Assembly (NCBI GenBank): GCA_019426215.1
Contig: CM033392.1
Coordinates: 36,004,814 to 36,068,813 of the forward strand
Length of the DNA: 64,000 bases
Direction of reading: 5' to 3'
Source: Buddleja alternifolia
Lineage: Eukaryota; Streptophyta; Magnoliopsida; Lamiales; Scrophulariaceae
Shown: piece after piece, positions 10,161-20,505 of the stretch
Layout: each line of letters starts with the position of its first letter
Numbering within the stretch: position 1 is the stretch's first letter
Notes under the pieces: model-generated
The model's database searches: none
What the model was told of the DNA's origin: nothing
The model's input: the letters and a program-made list of their open reading frames with translations, nothing else
Program-made: the position numbers and the translations under genes

Positions 10161-12630
10161 GGTTCAAGGGTTTTATAAGAGCAAAGGACCTAAGAAAACG
10201 GACAGATGTCTCGAGTGCAGTGAGCTAGGCCACTGGAAGAGGAACTGTCCCAAATTAGGCAAAGGCGCAAGAGGTATGGAACTTTTTGTTTTTGAAACTA
10301 ATTGTTCTATGACCGGTTTTTCTACTTCATGGATTCTAGATTTAGGAGCTAGTGCCCATGTGTGTTGTTTGGAACAGGATCTGCAGTGAAGTAGAAATCT
10401 TGGCCATGAAGAAGTGATGATCAAAGTAGACAGCGGGGAGAGTATCGCAGCTACTAGAATAGGATCCACTTCTTTATATTTGAATTTTGGACATTTACTA
10501 TTTTTAGATGATGTTTTAGTTTTGCCCAAGGGGCTTAAGAACATTGTATCTATTCCCATATTGGTTAATATTGGGTATACATTCTGTTTTTCTAAGTTAA
10601 ATTGCTACAGTTATTATAAAAATAAATTAGTTGGCAATGCTTCTTTAGTTAATGGTTTGTATTATTTAAATGTCCGTAATTCATCTAACGTGAATGTTGT
10701 AACTAAGAACGTGGTAGTCATAAGGCCAATTTAAGACTCAAGTGATATCTAAGACTAGGCTATGCCAGAGAGCACAAGATTCACAAAATGCAAAAAGATA
10801 TGCTTTTAAGCTCATTGGGATCGGATCCCTATCCAACATGTGAATCATGTCTCTTAGGCAAGATGGCTAGATCACCTTTCACTTGGACTTTTGAAAGAGC
10901 CACTCAAGTCTTAGGATTAGTGCACACCGACGTTTGCGGACCATTTGGAGAAATGGCTAGTAGGGGTTTCTACTACTTCATCACTTTCACAGATGATCAT
11001 TTAAGATATGGTCTAGTGAATCTGATGAAGCAAAAGTCTGAATGCTTTGAAAGGTTCAAAGAATTCAAAACTTTGGTAGAAAATCAAACTAGGCAGAATA
11101 TAAAAACTCTGCGATCGGATCGTGGAGAAGAATATATGAGTGCCGAGTTTGATGAATTTTTTAGAGAAAAAGGAATAATGTTACAACTAACACCGCCAGC
11201 AACTCCTCAACTAAATGGAGTAATCGAGTGAAAGAACCAAACTCTGTTGGACATGGTTCGTTCCATGCTTAGTTACATTGATTTACCCATTTCATTATGG
11301 GGACACGTGCTCCTTACTGCTGCTTATATATTGAACAGATGTCCCTCCAAATCCATTCCTAAGACTCCGCATGAGATGTGGAATAATAGGAAACTGAGTC
11401 TTAATCATATTAAGATTTGGGGATGTCCCGCTTATGTCAAGAAGACTAAAGTGGAAAAATTGGAGACAAGATCCCTAATGGGACGTTTCATTGGTTATCC
11501 TAAAGATTCCATGTGATTCTTCTTTTACCTACATGATGATCAGAGAATCATTGTGGCCCTTTAAGCCCACTTCCTCGAAGATTAATTCATCTTGGAAGGG
11601 GGAAAAGGTAGAAAGATTGTTCTAGAAGAACAAAATGAAACTCCCTCTGAGACATCTGTCCAAGAACCGAGGCCTAAGCCAATAGTAGCACAACCACCAC
11701 GTAGATCTGGTAGAATACCGTATGAACCTGAGAGATATGGGTATCTACTTCAGGGGGAGCCAGAGCTTCACACTATAGTATAAGAGGGCCATGAAGATGA
11801 ATTTTGTACCTATGATCAAGCGATGGTGGATGTCAACGCTTCAAGATGGCGAGAAGCGATGGAAATAGAGATGGACTCTACGCAATCGAACCAAGTATGG
11901 ACTTTGGTAGATCGTCATGAAGGTATCAAACCTATAGGTTGTAAGTGGATCTACAAAAGAAAGATAGGTAGCGATGGCAAGGTTGACACCTTTAAGGCCA
12001 GGCTCGTAGTGAAAGGGTATAGTCAAAGACAAGGAATTGACTATCAAGAAGCCTTTTTGCTTGTGGCCATGATAAAGTCCATCCTAATACTGTTATCCAT
12101 AGCTGCATACTAAGACTATGAGATATGGCAGATGGATGTCAAAACGGCTTTCCTAAATGGATTCCTCGAGGAGGATATCTATATGGAACAACTAAAGGGT
12201 TTTGTATCCGAGACCAATATCTAAAAGTATGTAAACTTGAGAGGTCCATATACAGTCTCAAGCAAGCATCTAGTAAATTGGAATCTCCATTTTGATGAAG
12301 TAGTAAAGGGATATGGCTTCATCAAGAACGAAAATGAACCCTGTGTCTACAAAAAGACTACTGGGAGCAAAATCTCATTCTTAGTATTATATGTGGATGA
12401 CATTCTACCTATAGGAAATGACGTAGGAATGCTCACCACAGTCAAGAAATGGCTTTTGAGTACGTTTTCCATGAAAAACTTGGGAGAAGCTACTTACATT
12501 CTAAGAATTTGTATCTATAGAGATAGAATGAATAGAATGATTGGTCTCTCCCAAGCCTTTTACTTAGAAGAGGTCCTAAAGAGGTTTAGGATGGACAATT
12601 CAAAGAAAGGGTTTCTTCCCATGAGACATG
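10161..12630 (+). pseudogene. copia no. 2 pol (PR-IN-RT), truncated
   Basis: The copia Pol modules stand in the usual order. Zinc knuckle CLECSELGHWKRNC is complete. The protease reads STSWILDLGASAHVC, so DSGA is changed to DLGA. GAG-pre-integrase has CESCLLGKMARS. The integrase triad is HTDVCGPFG, SDRGEEYMS and LNGVIE, the Glu being followed at once by a TGA at 11229. The RT N-terminus has [16 protein letters not shown] with the first catalytic Asp, and YVDDILPIGND gives the two others. In-frame stops lie near 10390, 10733, 11229, 11514, 11781, 12111 and 12223. The protein breaks off at MRH (12630), where a new LTR begins, so RNase H is missing. Confidence 0.9.
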
Positions 12631-12841
12631 TGTTAGGTGTATTCCCTCAATGCCTATGAGGAATTAGATTGTGTAGGGCTTAGATAAGTTATTTGTACAA
12701 AACGTTTGATGTTTCTATTTATAAAATAAAGATTTTGATGTTGTCCATATAAATCTAATGGCATTTAAATGTATTGAACAAATTAGTCCAAGAGATTTCA
12801 AAATAGATTTACCACCTCTTATAGACAAGAGGAGGCACTGG
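12631..12841 (+). repeat. copia LTR fragment
   Basis: It starts TGTTAGGTGTATTCCCTC at 12631 inside the RT C-terminus of copia no. 2 (preceding five bases ACATG) and runs 211 bp before the gypsy LTR begins. It matches the minus-strand LTR at 1-536 almost base for base by eye (GAGGAATTAGATTGTGTAGG and GACAAGAGGAGGCACTG shared). The rest of this LTR is not seen downstream. Confidence 0.85.
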
Positions 12842-13188
12842 TGATATATGTTATTTTTACACAAGTTTTACCCCTTTTTATCAATTTGATTTTGATTGTT
12901 TCTTTAATAATTTGATCACATATGATACTTTGACTATTCAGATTAAGTTAACAGTCGGGGCAAAGCGTGAGAACTAAAGGCAAAACGAAACAATTTCACT
13001 ACTACAAAAATACTCTATTACAGCGTATCTATGACAGCGGTTATGCAAAACCGCTGTGACAGGGCTATTTGGTTCGGACCTATGACAGCGGTTTTGCAAA
13101 ACCGCTATCATAGGGCTATTCGGTTTGGACCTATGATAGCGGTTCTCCCCGAACCATTTGAGATCGTTTAAGGCCTTGCGCTCTCGTG

Positions 13189-13303
13189 ATTTTAGCCATT
13201 TGAGATCGTTTAAGGCCTCAAATTTGCGTTTTATTACGAAAATACCCTATTTTTGTAATAAAACGCAAATTTGAGGCCTTAAACGATCTCAAATGGCTAA
13301 AAT
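13189..13303. repeat. Perfect 49-bp inverted repeat (hairpin)
   Basis: The left arm 13189-13237 is the exact reverse complement of the right arm 13255-13303. The 17-nt spacer itself can pair further (AAAATA with TATTTT), leaving a loop of about 3 nt. A third, partial copy of the arm (ATTTGAGATCGTTTAAGGCC) is at 13156-13175. The large CACTA element has only one arm (48373-48404). Confidence 0.92.
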
Positions 13304-13417
13304 TCCGAGATCGCATGACAGTGTCATGCGTTTTGTTTAGAATATCGTTTCGCTATGACTATACGAATTTCGAGTCATTTCAATACCGCAAAATTTCAAC
13401 CGAGAAATATTTTCGTA

Positions 13418-13745
13418 AATACACAAATATACATACACCCATCCACACATACACAAATATACATACACCCATCCACGCATACAAAAATATACATATACCC
13501 ATCCACACATACACAAATATACATACACCCATGAACATATACCCAAATATTCATACACCCATCTACATATACACAAATATACATACACCCATCAACATAT
13601 ACGCAATATACACAAACCCATCCACATATACACAAATATACATACACCCGCACATACACAAATATATACATATACACAAAATAAATACACCCACACATAC
13701 ACAAATATACATACACCCACACATATCCACATATACAAATATAGA
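13418..13745. repeat. ACACAAATATACATACACCC minisatellite
   Basis: About a dozen imperfect units of ~24 bp ('ACACAAATATACATACACCCATCC' type) are followed by (TA)n. They create long open frames on both strands rich in Tyr, Ile, His and Cys, which are not genes. A shorter version is at 48490-48600 in the large CACTA element. Confidence 0.9.
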
Positions 13746-14330
13746 TATATATATATATATATAGAGGGAAGAAGAGAGAAAGAGAAAAAGCTTACTATCG
13801 TCGTGGCGGCGGCGGCGGCGGTAAGTGGTGGCGGCGGTGGCACCGGTAAGTGGTGATGATGTCGAGCTTTTTTGGGGAGGAGGGGATCGAGAGAGAGAGA
13901 GACCGAGAATAGAGAGAGAGAGAAGCTGAAATGGGTTTTAAATTTTGAGAGTGGGAGAGAGAAGCGGGAAGATAAAAATATTTCAAATTTTTTCGTACAT
14001 GGCCTATTACAGCGGTTTTTTTAAAAACCCCGGTAATAGGTTTAAATTTTTTTTTTTAGCTGCCTTTTACAGCGGTTCAGTAGTGAACCGCTGTAATAGG
14101 CCTGGCACCTATTACAGCGGTTCATGAAAGAACCACTGTAATAGGTGCCGCGTATTACCTATTACAACGGTTCTTTCACGAACCGCTGTAATAGTCTCCT
14201 CCGTTCAGTGGTTTTTTTGAAAAACCGCTGTAATTGGGGCGCTGTAATAGGCTCTTTTTGTAGTAGTGCATCCAACGCCACGGCGATGAGAAGCAAAAAG
14301 TGAACGCCGCGGCATTCGAGGCAGCGGAAT

Positions 14331-14344
14331 GCTCTATAAATAGC
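14331..14344 (+). promoter_or_regulatory. TATA box of the gypsy LTR (putative)
   Basis: CTCTATAAATAGCC is a good plant TATA box. It is followed ~45-90 bp downstream by a purine-rich AGAGAGAGAAAC stretch and lies in the LTR-like region upstream of gag, where the RNA polymerase II promoter of an LTR element is expected. Confidence 0.55.
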
Positions 14345-14983
14345 CCTTTTAGGTCATTTTTAACATAACTTACCTCAGAGAGAGCAGCCACACACCAAAA
14401 AGAGAGAGAAACACTTTGGAGAGAGGATCGAAGGTCATAACGTCTCCTTGAAGGCCCGGATTCGCAAGACTACGGAGAATTCATTGAGGGATCGAAATCA
14501 TCACGATTATTCGGGAATTGTTATATCTTTATTTCTTAAACTTGTCCAACTCTCTATTTTGACTTGTGTGATTCAGATTCGTACTTGTGACATGAACATA
14601 AGATAAACGTATGTGATTAGGGCCTTGGCTAGGCCGTTTATGTTATTGTGATTGTTGTTGTTTTGGTATTTATTTGATTAATATTGGTTTTAGTTATGTA
14701 TACAATATTTGATCTTAATGCTTCACTTACTTGATCACCAAATGTTCGATAAAATGCCTAGGTTAGAGATCGAGAGATAATAACCTTAGGAAGATATAAC
14801 ACTGAATACCCTATAGTTAAACCGACTAGAGATAGACTCGGTTTCTTTAGGTGGCTTTCCATTTAATGTGGGGAATTCCAAGAGATTGAGTAGTACGTAC
14901 GTTAGGGAATTTTGCCTTAGCTAAATCAATCTAATAATCCAATAGAACCTAAATCACAATCTAAATGCATAATTGGTTGAACC

Positions 14984-16850
14984 ATGTGCCTTGATCCAGC
15001 CTTCTTAGAAGAAACAGTTCGTCGGGAGCTTGCGAATCTTCGTGACCCTTTAAACCAACTAGAGGCTCCCCCCCCAAAGCCCTTTAAGGGATTATATGAT
15101 GCCAAACATCCAAGGAGCAACCGGGCCAATTGTTTTACCACCGATCGAGGCAAATCTTTTCAAATCCTACCGGGGTATATCCAAATGATAGGGAACCAGG
15201 TTCAATTCTCCGGCTTACTCCATGATGATCCACACACTCATATAGCAACGTTCTTGGAGATTATCCATACTTTCAAGAACAATGGAGTCACCGACGATGC
15301 CATACAATTACGGTTATTCCCATTCTCTCTAAAAGATAAAGCTAAACAATGGTTCAATTCTTTGCCAACCAGTTCCATCCTTATTTGGGATTAGTTCGTA
15401 GCTAAATTTTTTTCTAAGTATTTTCCACCAGGCAAGACAGCAGCCATGAAAAATGAAATCACTGGCTTTCGTCAATTTGAGGGGGAATCACTTTACGAGG
15501 CATGGGAGCGTTTCAAAGAACTTTTGGGGAAATACCCACACCATGGGTTTACCTTGCCAACACTTGTGCAAACTTTCTATTTGGGGTTGGGACCAAATCT
15601 CTGTACAATTCTAGATGCCGCCGCAGGAGGTACTATCATGAACAAATCACCCGAGGAAGCTTGGGCATTAATTGAGCTAATGGCCAAGAACAACTACCAA
15701 TGGCCAACCGAATGAATCACGCTGTCCAAGAAGAACTACCAATGGCCAACCGAATGAATCACGCTGTCCAAGAAGCCTGGCAGAGTGTATGAAATTGGAG
15801 ATAGTTCCGCCGTCGCTGTTCAATTGGAGGCCCTGAACAAAAGGTTAGATATCTTAGGACTCATGCAAGGTACAGTGAATCAAGTTAAAGCCACTTGTCA
15901 AAATTGTGGAGGTGATCACACAAACTTTGAGTGCTTACAAGGAGATTTGTGTGCGACATCTAACTCGGTTAAAAGTGCTAACTTCATGGGAAATGCAAGT
16001 CGTCAACAGAAAAATCCCTACTCGAACTCCTTCAATCCGAGAAGGAGGAATCATCCAAATTTCTCGTGGAACCAAAATACGAATATAGCTAGAACACCAC
16101 CACCCGGTTTTCATCAAAACCAAGGAGGTTTCCAACAACCTCCATTTCAAAAGCATGCGGGCTTTAATAACCACAACAACTTGAGAAAAAGATGAATTTG
16201 GAAGATGTGTTGCAAGGATTCATGTTGAACATGGAATAAAAGTTTCAATCTCAAGAAATGACGTCCATGCGACACGAAGCGAGCTTAAAGAATCAAGAAC
16301 TCGCGCTAAAGAACTTAGAGACTCAAATTGGGCAAATTGCCATCATGGTTTCAGGAAAAACACAAGGCACGTTGCCAAGTGATACCGAGAAAAATCCTAA
16401 GGAACAAGTTCAAACAGTTTCACTTCGGAGTGGAAAGAACCTCATTCATCCAGAATTGGGAATTAAAGTGAATGATTCACCACATCATTTTGATGAAAAC
16501 GAGGCAACATCCAACTCTGGAAAGAACGTAAAACCTACTAGAGTGGAACACCGCGGCACTCAACCCTCCAATGTCGCTGCGTTCTCCCCTGTTTCGAGAC
16601 ATTCCTCACTCGAACCCTTCATGCCCAAACCAAGGCCTCATTTTCCACTTGCATTACAAAAAGGAAAGTTAGATAATCAATTTACTAAGTTTTCTTATAT
16701 ATTTAAACAATTGCGTATTAACATTCCTCTTGTGGATGCTTTGTTGCAAATGCCGAGCTACATTAATTATCTTTAGGATATCCTTTCTCACAAGAGAAAG
16801 TTGGAGGAACATGAAACGATAGCTCTCACGGCTGAATCTCAGCTATACTG
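14984..16850 (+). pseudogene. Athila-like gypsy gag
   Basis: This is the Gag of a Ty3/gypsy element. 14984-15715 carries the retrotransposon gag domain (RLFPFSLKDKAKQWFNSLP; EAWERFKELLGKYPHHGF; FYLGLGPN). The zinc knuckle CQNCGGDHTNFEC follows in the same frame (CX2CX3HX4C, the spacing I know from Athila-type elements). Next come a Gln/Asn/Pro-rich linker and, in another frame, the TVSLRSGKNL motif and INIPLVDALLQMPSYINYL. In-frame stops lie at 15392 and 15713, and again in the repeated unit at 15755. A frameshift lies near 16180 and another near 16850. The start ATG at 14984 is the first in frame. Confidence 0.88.
15686..15769 (+). repeat. 42-bp in-frame tandem duplication in gag
   Basis: 15686-15727 and 15728-15769 differ by one or two bases. 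The unit encodes KNNYQWPTE, a stop, then ITLS; being 42 bp (14 codons) it keeps the frame but doubles the stop codon. Confidence 0.9.
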
Positions 16851-17219
16851 CAAAATAGGATACCTCAAAAGTTTAAGGATCCCAGGAGCTTTACAATTCC
16901 TTGCACTCTCGGTTCTATTTCTTTTTCTAAAGTCTTGTGTGATTCCGGTGCCAGTATTAATTTGTTGCCTTTGTCACTTTTTAGGAAATTAGGACTTGGC
17001 GATCCTAAGCCTACCACTATCTCGTTGCAACTCGCTGATAGGTCCATCAAGTACCCACGAGGAATAGTGGAAGATGTCTTAGTGAAGGTGGAAAAAACCA
17101 TCTTCCCGTTGGACTTCGTAGTTTTAGACATGGAGAAGGATGTGGAGTTACCACTTATTCTTGGTCGACCATTCCTCGCCACCGGACGAGCAATAATAAT
17201 ATTGCAGATGGTCAGTTAA
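16851..17219 (+). pseudogene. Athila-like gypsy aspartic protease
   Basis: The retroviral-type aspartic protease cleaves Gag-Pol. The active site CDSGASINLLPLSLFRKLGL is intact (DSGA), and the second conserved block PLILGRPFLATGRAII is also intact. Between them lie LADRSIKYPRGIVEDVLVKV and DFVVLDME, characteristic of Athila-type Pol. The domain itself is open, but it is out of frame with the gag part before it and with RT after it. Stretch 17220-17522 shows eroded linker sequence without a usable frame. Confidence 0.88.
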
Positions 17220-17522
17220 CTCTTAGAGTGGGAGATGAGCAAGTGACAATCAATGTGTATCATGTTATGTGAACACCATCTAATAATTCTACTTGTTTCC
17301 ACAATGATGCACTTGATACGTTAATTGCTGAACACTTTCAGGGAAGTCAATATGAAGATCAAGTGGAGACATGTCTTGTGAATTCCATGGACGAGACAAT
17401 GGAAAACAAAAACTTGAGGGACACTATTGCTTTTCTAGAGTCAAATCCTCCTTACAGACGAAGTTTTAGACCTCGTTTCGAAGTTCTGGATAGGCCAATC
17501 ACTTCACCACCAAAGCCTTCTA

Positions 17523-18640
17523 TTGAAGCCACCAACTCTTGAGTTTAAACCTTTCCCTTCTCATCTCAAATATGCTTACTTGCAAGATTCGAAATTATTA
17601 CTTGTTATAATATCTTCATCTTTGACAGAAATTATGGAGGAGAAGCTGTTTACGGTGTTGAAAGCTCATAAAAAGGCTTTTGGTTGGAAAATAGCTGACA
17701 TCAAGGGTATTTGTCCAACATAATGTATGCATAAGATCCTCATGGAGGATGAATATACGCCGACCATCCAACCGCAAAGACGACTCAATCCAATGATGCA
17801 AGAAGTCTTTAAGAAGGAGGTAATCAAGCTACTCGATGCAGGCATTATCTATCCTATCTCCGATATCAATTGGGTAAGTCCAGCTCAAGTGGTACCGAAG
17901 AAAGGAGGTATGACTGTTATTACCAATGCCAACAATGAATTAATTCCCACACGAACGGTCACCGGGTGGCGAGTGTGCATCGATTATCAAAAATTAAATG
18001 AGGCCACCCGAAAAGACCACTTTCTCCTTCCCTTCATTGAACAAATGCTTGAGAGCTTAGCCGAGCATGAGTTTTATTGTTTTCTACATGGCTACTCCAG
18101 CTACAATCAAATTGTCATCACACCCGAGAATCAAGAGAAAACCACTTTCAGTTGTCCTTATGGCACATTTGCTTATAGGAGGATGCCATTTGGCCTATGT
18201 AATGCCCCTACCACCTTTCAATGCTGTGTGGTGGTTATTTTTCATGACATGGTTGAGGACTTCCTTGAAATTTTTATGGATGATTTTTCGGTTTTTGGAA
18301 CTTCTTTCGATACCTGTCTTAACCATTTAACACATGTTCTAAAATGATGAGAGGAGACTAATCTTGTGTTAAACTGGGAAAAATGTCATTTTATGGTACA
18401 AGAAGGAATTGAGCTTAGCCACCAAATCTCTCACAAGGGGATTGAAGTGGTTAAAGCTAAGGTTAAGGTCATTGAAAAGCTTCCACCAGCATCCTTAGTG
18501 AAAGCCGCCAGGAGCCTTCTTGGTCATGGTGGGTTTTATAAGCGTTTCATTTTAGATTTTTTGAAAATTGCTAAACCATTGTCTAATTTGTTGGTGAAAG
18601 ATGCACCATTTAACTTTGATAATAAGTGTTTGTAGGCCTT
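17523..18640 (+). pseudogene. Athila-like gypsy reverse transcriptase
   Basis: The RT of a Ty3/gypsy element runs from a linker ORF (17523-17723; PPTLEFKPFPSHLKYAYL) through the palm domain (17727-18347) to the thumb part (18366-18635; LNWEKCHFMVQEGIELSHQI). Visible motifs are NWVSPAQVVPKKGGMTV, GWRVCIDYQKLNEATRKDHF, FGLCNAPTTFQ and EIFMDDFSVFG with both catalytic Asp. The first catalytic Asp, in the block normally LDGYSGYNQI, is His here (CAT at 18087-18089; LHGYSSYNQI), so the enzyme would be dead even if the stops were ignored. Stops or shifts lie at about 17721, 18345 and 18633. Confidence 0.9.
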
Positions 18641-19040
18641 TTACACGCTCAAGAAAAAATTAATTTTTGCCTCCTTATGGCACCTCTTGATTGGTACATC
18701 CCGTTTGAGCTGATGTGCGATGCTAGTAATTCAGCAGTGGGAGCTGTACTAGGTCAAAAGAAAGATAAGGTATTTTACCCCATTTACTATGCTAGTCGAA
18801 CTTTAAATGATGCTCAATTGAATTATGCCACGACGGAAAAGGAATTACTAGCTATAGTATTTGCATTTGATAAGTTTCATGCATACATTGTCTTGAACAA
18901 AGTCATTGTTTACACTGATCACTCCGCACTTAAATATCCACTTGTGAAGAAGGATGCCAAACCTCGGCTTATTAGATGGATTCTTCTTCTCCAAGAATTT
19001 GACCTAGAAATTAGGGATAAAAAAGGGAGTTGAGAATGTG
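18641..19040 (+). pseudogene. Athila-like gypsy RNase H
   Basis: The RNase H domain follows RT. Motifs are [18 protein letters not shown] (first Asp), [20 protein letters not shown] (Glu) and [19 protein letters not shown] (second Asp). The frame is open for about 130 codons and ends with IRDKKGS and a stop at 19031-19033, five bases before the next open segment. Connection and integrase follow directly, as is normal in this lineage. Confidence 0.9.
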
Positions 19041-20505
19041 GTAGCGGATCATTTCTCTAGAATAGACAGTCCTGTCTCCGATTCAATCATTGAAAAACCC
19101 ATCGGGGAAGAGTTCCCGGATGAACAATTGTATGTGGTAATCCATGGTGCTTTCCCCTGTTGTGCTGATTTTGCAAATTATGTTGTCACGGGTGCACTTC
19201 CCCCGAATCTTACTTTTCATCAAAAGAAGAAATTTTTATTTGATGTCAAGCATTATTTTTGGGAAGAGCCATTTTTGTTTAAGAATTGTGTAGATGGCAT
19301 TATCTGGCGATGTGTCTCGGCGGAGGAGAGGACATCTATTATGAGTCATTGTCATGATGGTGACATAGGTGGCCACTTCGGGCCCACTAAGACTACCTCA
19401 AAAATTCTCCAATCAGGTTTTTTCTGGCCCTCTATATATAAAGATGTGCATGCATATGTATCTTCTTGTGATCAATGCCAAAGAACTGGGAATATTTCGA
19501 GGGAGCATGAAATGTCGTTAAATAACATGCTAGAATGAGAACTTTTTGATGTTTGGGGAATTGACTTTATGGGACCATTCCCTAACTCATGCTCTAATAA
19601 ATACATTCTAGTAGCGGTTGATTATGTGTCTAAATGGGTCGAAGCGGAGGCTTTACGTACGAATGACTCAAGGGTGGTTGTTAAATTTTTGAAAAAACAC
19701 ATTTTCACTCGATTCGGTACCCCTCGAGCCATTATAAGTGATGGTGGCGCTCATTTTTACAACAAACAATTTGATAATCTTTTACAAAAATATGGTGTCA
19801 TACATAAGATTTCCACACTGTACCACCCTCAAACGAATGGTCAAGTTGAAGTTTTTAATCAGGAACTTAAACGCATCTTTGAGAAAATGGTAAATTGATC
19901 CAGAAAGGATTGGTCTCTCAAGTTGGATGATGCCCTTTGGGCATATCGAACCGCGTTTAAGACACCTGTTGGCATGTCACCTTATCGTCTCATTTTTGGG
20001 AAGGCTTCCCACCTCCCAGTTGAGCTAGAGCATAGGGCATTTTGGGCAATTAAACTGCTTAATTTTGTTTTGGAAAATGTAGGCAAACATAGGTTGTTGC
20101 AACTGAACGAGCTGGACGAGTTTCGACAAGAGGCCTATGAAAATGCAAAAATCTACAAGAAACGCACAAAATGGTGGCACGACAAGCGCATCACACCGAG
20201 AGAGTTTACCGAGGGAGAACAGGTTCTTTTATTCAATTCCCGTCTTTGACTTTTTCCCAGTAAACTATGCTCTAAATAGTCGTGGCCCTTCACTGTCACA
20301 AAAATTTACCCCTCCGGTGCGGTTGAAATTTCACACGAGACAAAGGGATCCTTCACTGTTAATGGCCAACGTTTGAAACATTATGAAAGAAATAGTTGTG
20401 TGAGGGACCATGTCTACGTTACCCTTGTTGATCCACCAAACGGATTGCCCCTAAGTCAAGCTAACGACTATAAACAAGCGCTTCTTGGGAGGCAACCCAA
20501 GTTCT
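19041..20505 (+). pseudogene. Athila-like gypsy integrase
   Basis: The H2C2 zinc site is present (HCHDGDIGGHFG; CDQCQRTGNI). The catalytic core has [12 protein letters not shown] (Asp), [13 protein letters not shown] (Asp) and [17 protein letters not shown] (Glu), so the triad is complete. [20 protein letters not shown] and TKWWHDKRI follow. After a stop at 20247 the C-terminal module continues (PFTVTKIYPSGAVEIS and VNGQRLKHY equivalents) to about 20505. Stops lie at 19536, 19896 and 20247. These three stops are the only damage seen up to 20250. Confidence 0.9.

Larger units (their letters stand above)
12997..14268. mobile_element. Non-autonomous CACTA element (1.27 kb)
   Basis: The ends are CACTACTACAAAAA at 12997 and its exact reverse complement ending at 14268. 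Pairing continues through CTATTACAGCG, so the terminal inverted repeat matches at about 26 of 29 positions. Subterminal arrays of CTATTACAGCGGTT and its complement lie at 13014-13150 and 14004-14250. The interior shares TTGAGGCCTTAAACGA, a 'GACTATACGAATTT'-type stretch and the ACACAAATATACATACACCC minisatellite with the large CACTA element (48370-48610). No transposase is present. The flanking triplets (TTT left, CAT right) do not match, so the target duplication is not confirmed. Confidence 0.88.
12842..14983 (+). repeat. Athila-like gypsy 5' LTR/leader, holding a CACTA insertion
   Basis: The sequence starts TGATATATGTTATTTTTACAC, resembling the starts of the gypsy LTRs at 21991 and 23592 (TGATA...TTTTTA). 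It also shares the later blocks GATCACCA and CCTAGGTTAG found in those LTRs. A non-autonomous CACTA element occupies 12997-14268. A TATA box (CTCTATAAATAGCC) lies at 14331-14344. I could not place the LTR 3' end or an Athila-type primer-binding site before gag; that part may be deleted. From 14345 to 14983 no gene is visible. Confidence 0.65.

Noticed and set aside
13315..13764. Long open frames on both strands, rich in Tyr/Ile/His
   Set aside because: They arise from the ACACAAATATACATACACCC minisatellite, are open on both strands, and have no family features.
12994..14271. 3-bp target duplication of the small CACTA element
   Set aside because: Flanks are TTT and CAT; no matching triplet at the exact ends, so the duplication is lost or the target was altered.
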